This document shows, piece after piece, positions 6,422-6,542 of a stretch of 6,542 bases of DNA (the stretch's first letter is position 1; every line of letters starts with the position of its first letter). The position numbers and the translations under genes were made by a program. A model generated the notes under the pieces. That model worked only from the letters and a program-made list of their open reading frames with translations. It ran no database searches and was not told the origin of the DNA. The stretch is from Planctomycetaceae bacterium (GTDB taxonomy: Bacteria; Planctomycetota; Planctomycetia; Pirellulales; Thermoguttaceae). The stretch lies in the NCBI GenBank assembly GCA_031283515.1, contig JAITBS010000593.1, positions 1 to 6,542 of the forward strand, given 5' to 3'.

Positions 6422-6435
6422 CGCTGAAATATTAC
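6422..6435 (-). repeat. Second copy of the element end motif outside its right end
   Basis: On the minus strand this reads GTAATATTTCAGCG, two changes from GTAATATATCAGTG. It lies seven bases outside the core of the right terminal repeat and in the same orientation, giving a tandem pair. This suggests nested or stepwise insertion, or a repeat composed of several such motifs. Confidence 0.5.
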
Positions 6436-6507
6436 GAAAAAGCAATGTGCATAAAAGTCAAAAAATGCTCTGGACACTATGAGTTTTTTTTTGTAAGATT
6501 CCCCAAA

Positions 6508-6542
6508 ACCGTGTTGAAATAACCTTCATACGGTAACACGGT
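6508..6542. repeat. Inverted repeat at the right window edge
   Basis: ACCGTGTT (6508-6515) and AACACGGT (6535-6542) are perfectly complementary over eight bases around a 19-base interval, in which a further ACC/GGT pairing is possible. The sequence stops at the window end, so the arm may be longer. It could be a terminator stem for a gene beyond the edge or the end of another repeat. Confidence 0.4.

Noticed and set aside
6471..6492. CTC...GAG followed by a run of T as an intrinsic terminator
   Set aside because: Only three base pairs form next to the T run, so the stem is not credible.

Overview
The window reads as accessory chromosome of a bacterium of the Planctomycetota, with fairly low GC for that phylum. 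Three gene types point there together: an exported Cys-type sulfatase, a membrane-anchored PQQ/BamB-like beta-propeller that opens with the planctomycete-typical 'W-x-N-F-R-G' motif, and a short lipoprotein with a carboxypeptidase-regulatory-like (Ig-like) domain that has the usual 'GERPSVGYTNERGEYTL' and 'LPAKYN' blocks. The genus cannot be named from this sequence. All supported genes lie on the minus strand, so transcription runs from the right edge to the left. No rRNA, tRNA, CRISPR array or transposase gene was seen.

Layout in the direction of transcription: (i) 6542-6122 is non-coding. It holds a foldback, MITE-like element of about 260 bp (6159-6419), a second copy of its end motif, and a hairpin cut by the window edge. 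(ii) 6121-5714 is a small lipoprotein. (iii) 5713-4874 is a strikingly AT-rich stretch. It holds a doubtful 91-codon ORF whose last 36 codons begin with a duplicated copy of the sulfatase translation start and signal-peptide region; a four-helix membrane protein of unknown function follows, overlapping that ORF by one base. (iv) 4793-3243 is the sulfatase. (v) 3242-3112 is a repeat-filled spacer with two identical 31-bp direct repeats. (vi) 3111-1669 is a secreted gluzincin-like metallopeptidase with a probable LecA/PA-IL-like C-terminal domain. (vii) 1668-1573 is a spacer with degenerate copies of the same repeats. (viii) 1572-85 is the beta-propeller protein. The leftmost 84 bases are AT-rich and show nothing recognisable.

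Every recognisable protein carries an export signal or membrane anchor, so the cluster is an envelope or secreted set. The sulfatase would remove sulfate esters, perhaps from sulfated glycans, and the peptidase and propeller would act in the same compartment. That functional link is inference from co-orientation. The spacers of about 100-130 bp contain repeats, so a single operon is not shown. The best material for follow-up is the foldback element, the dispersed intergenic repeat families, and the duplicated sulfatase leader next to the AT-rich membrane-protein gene. I see no clear evidence of a new defence or mobile system.
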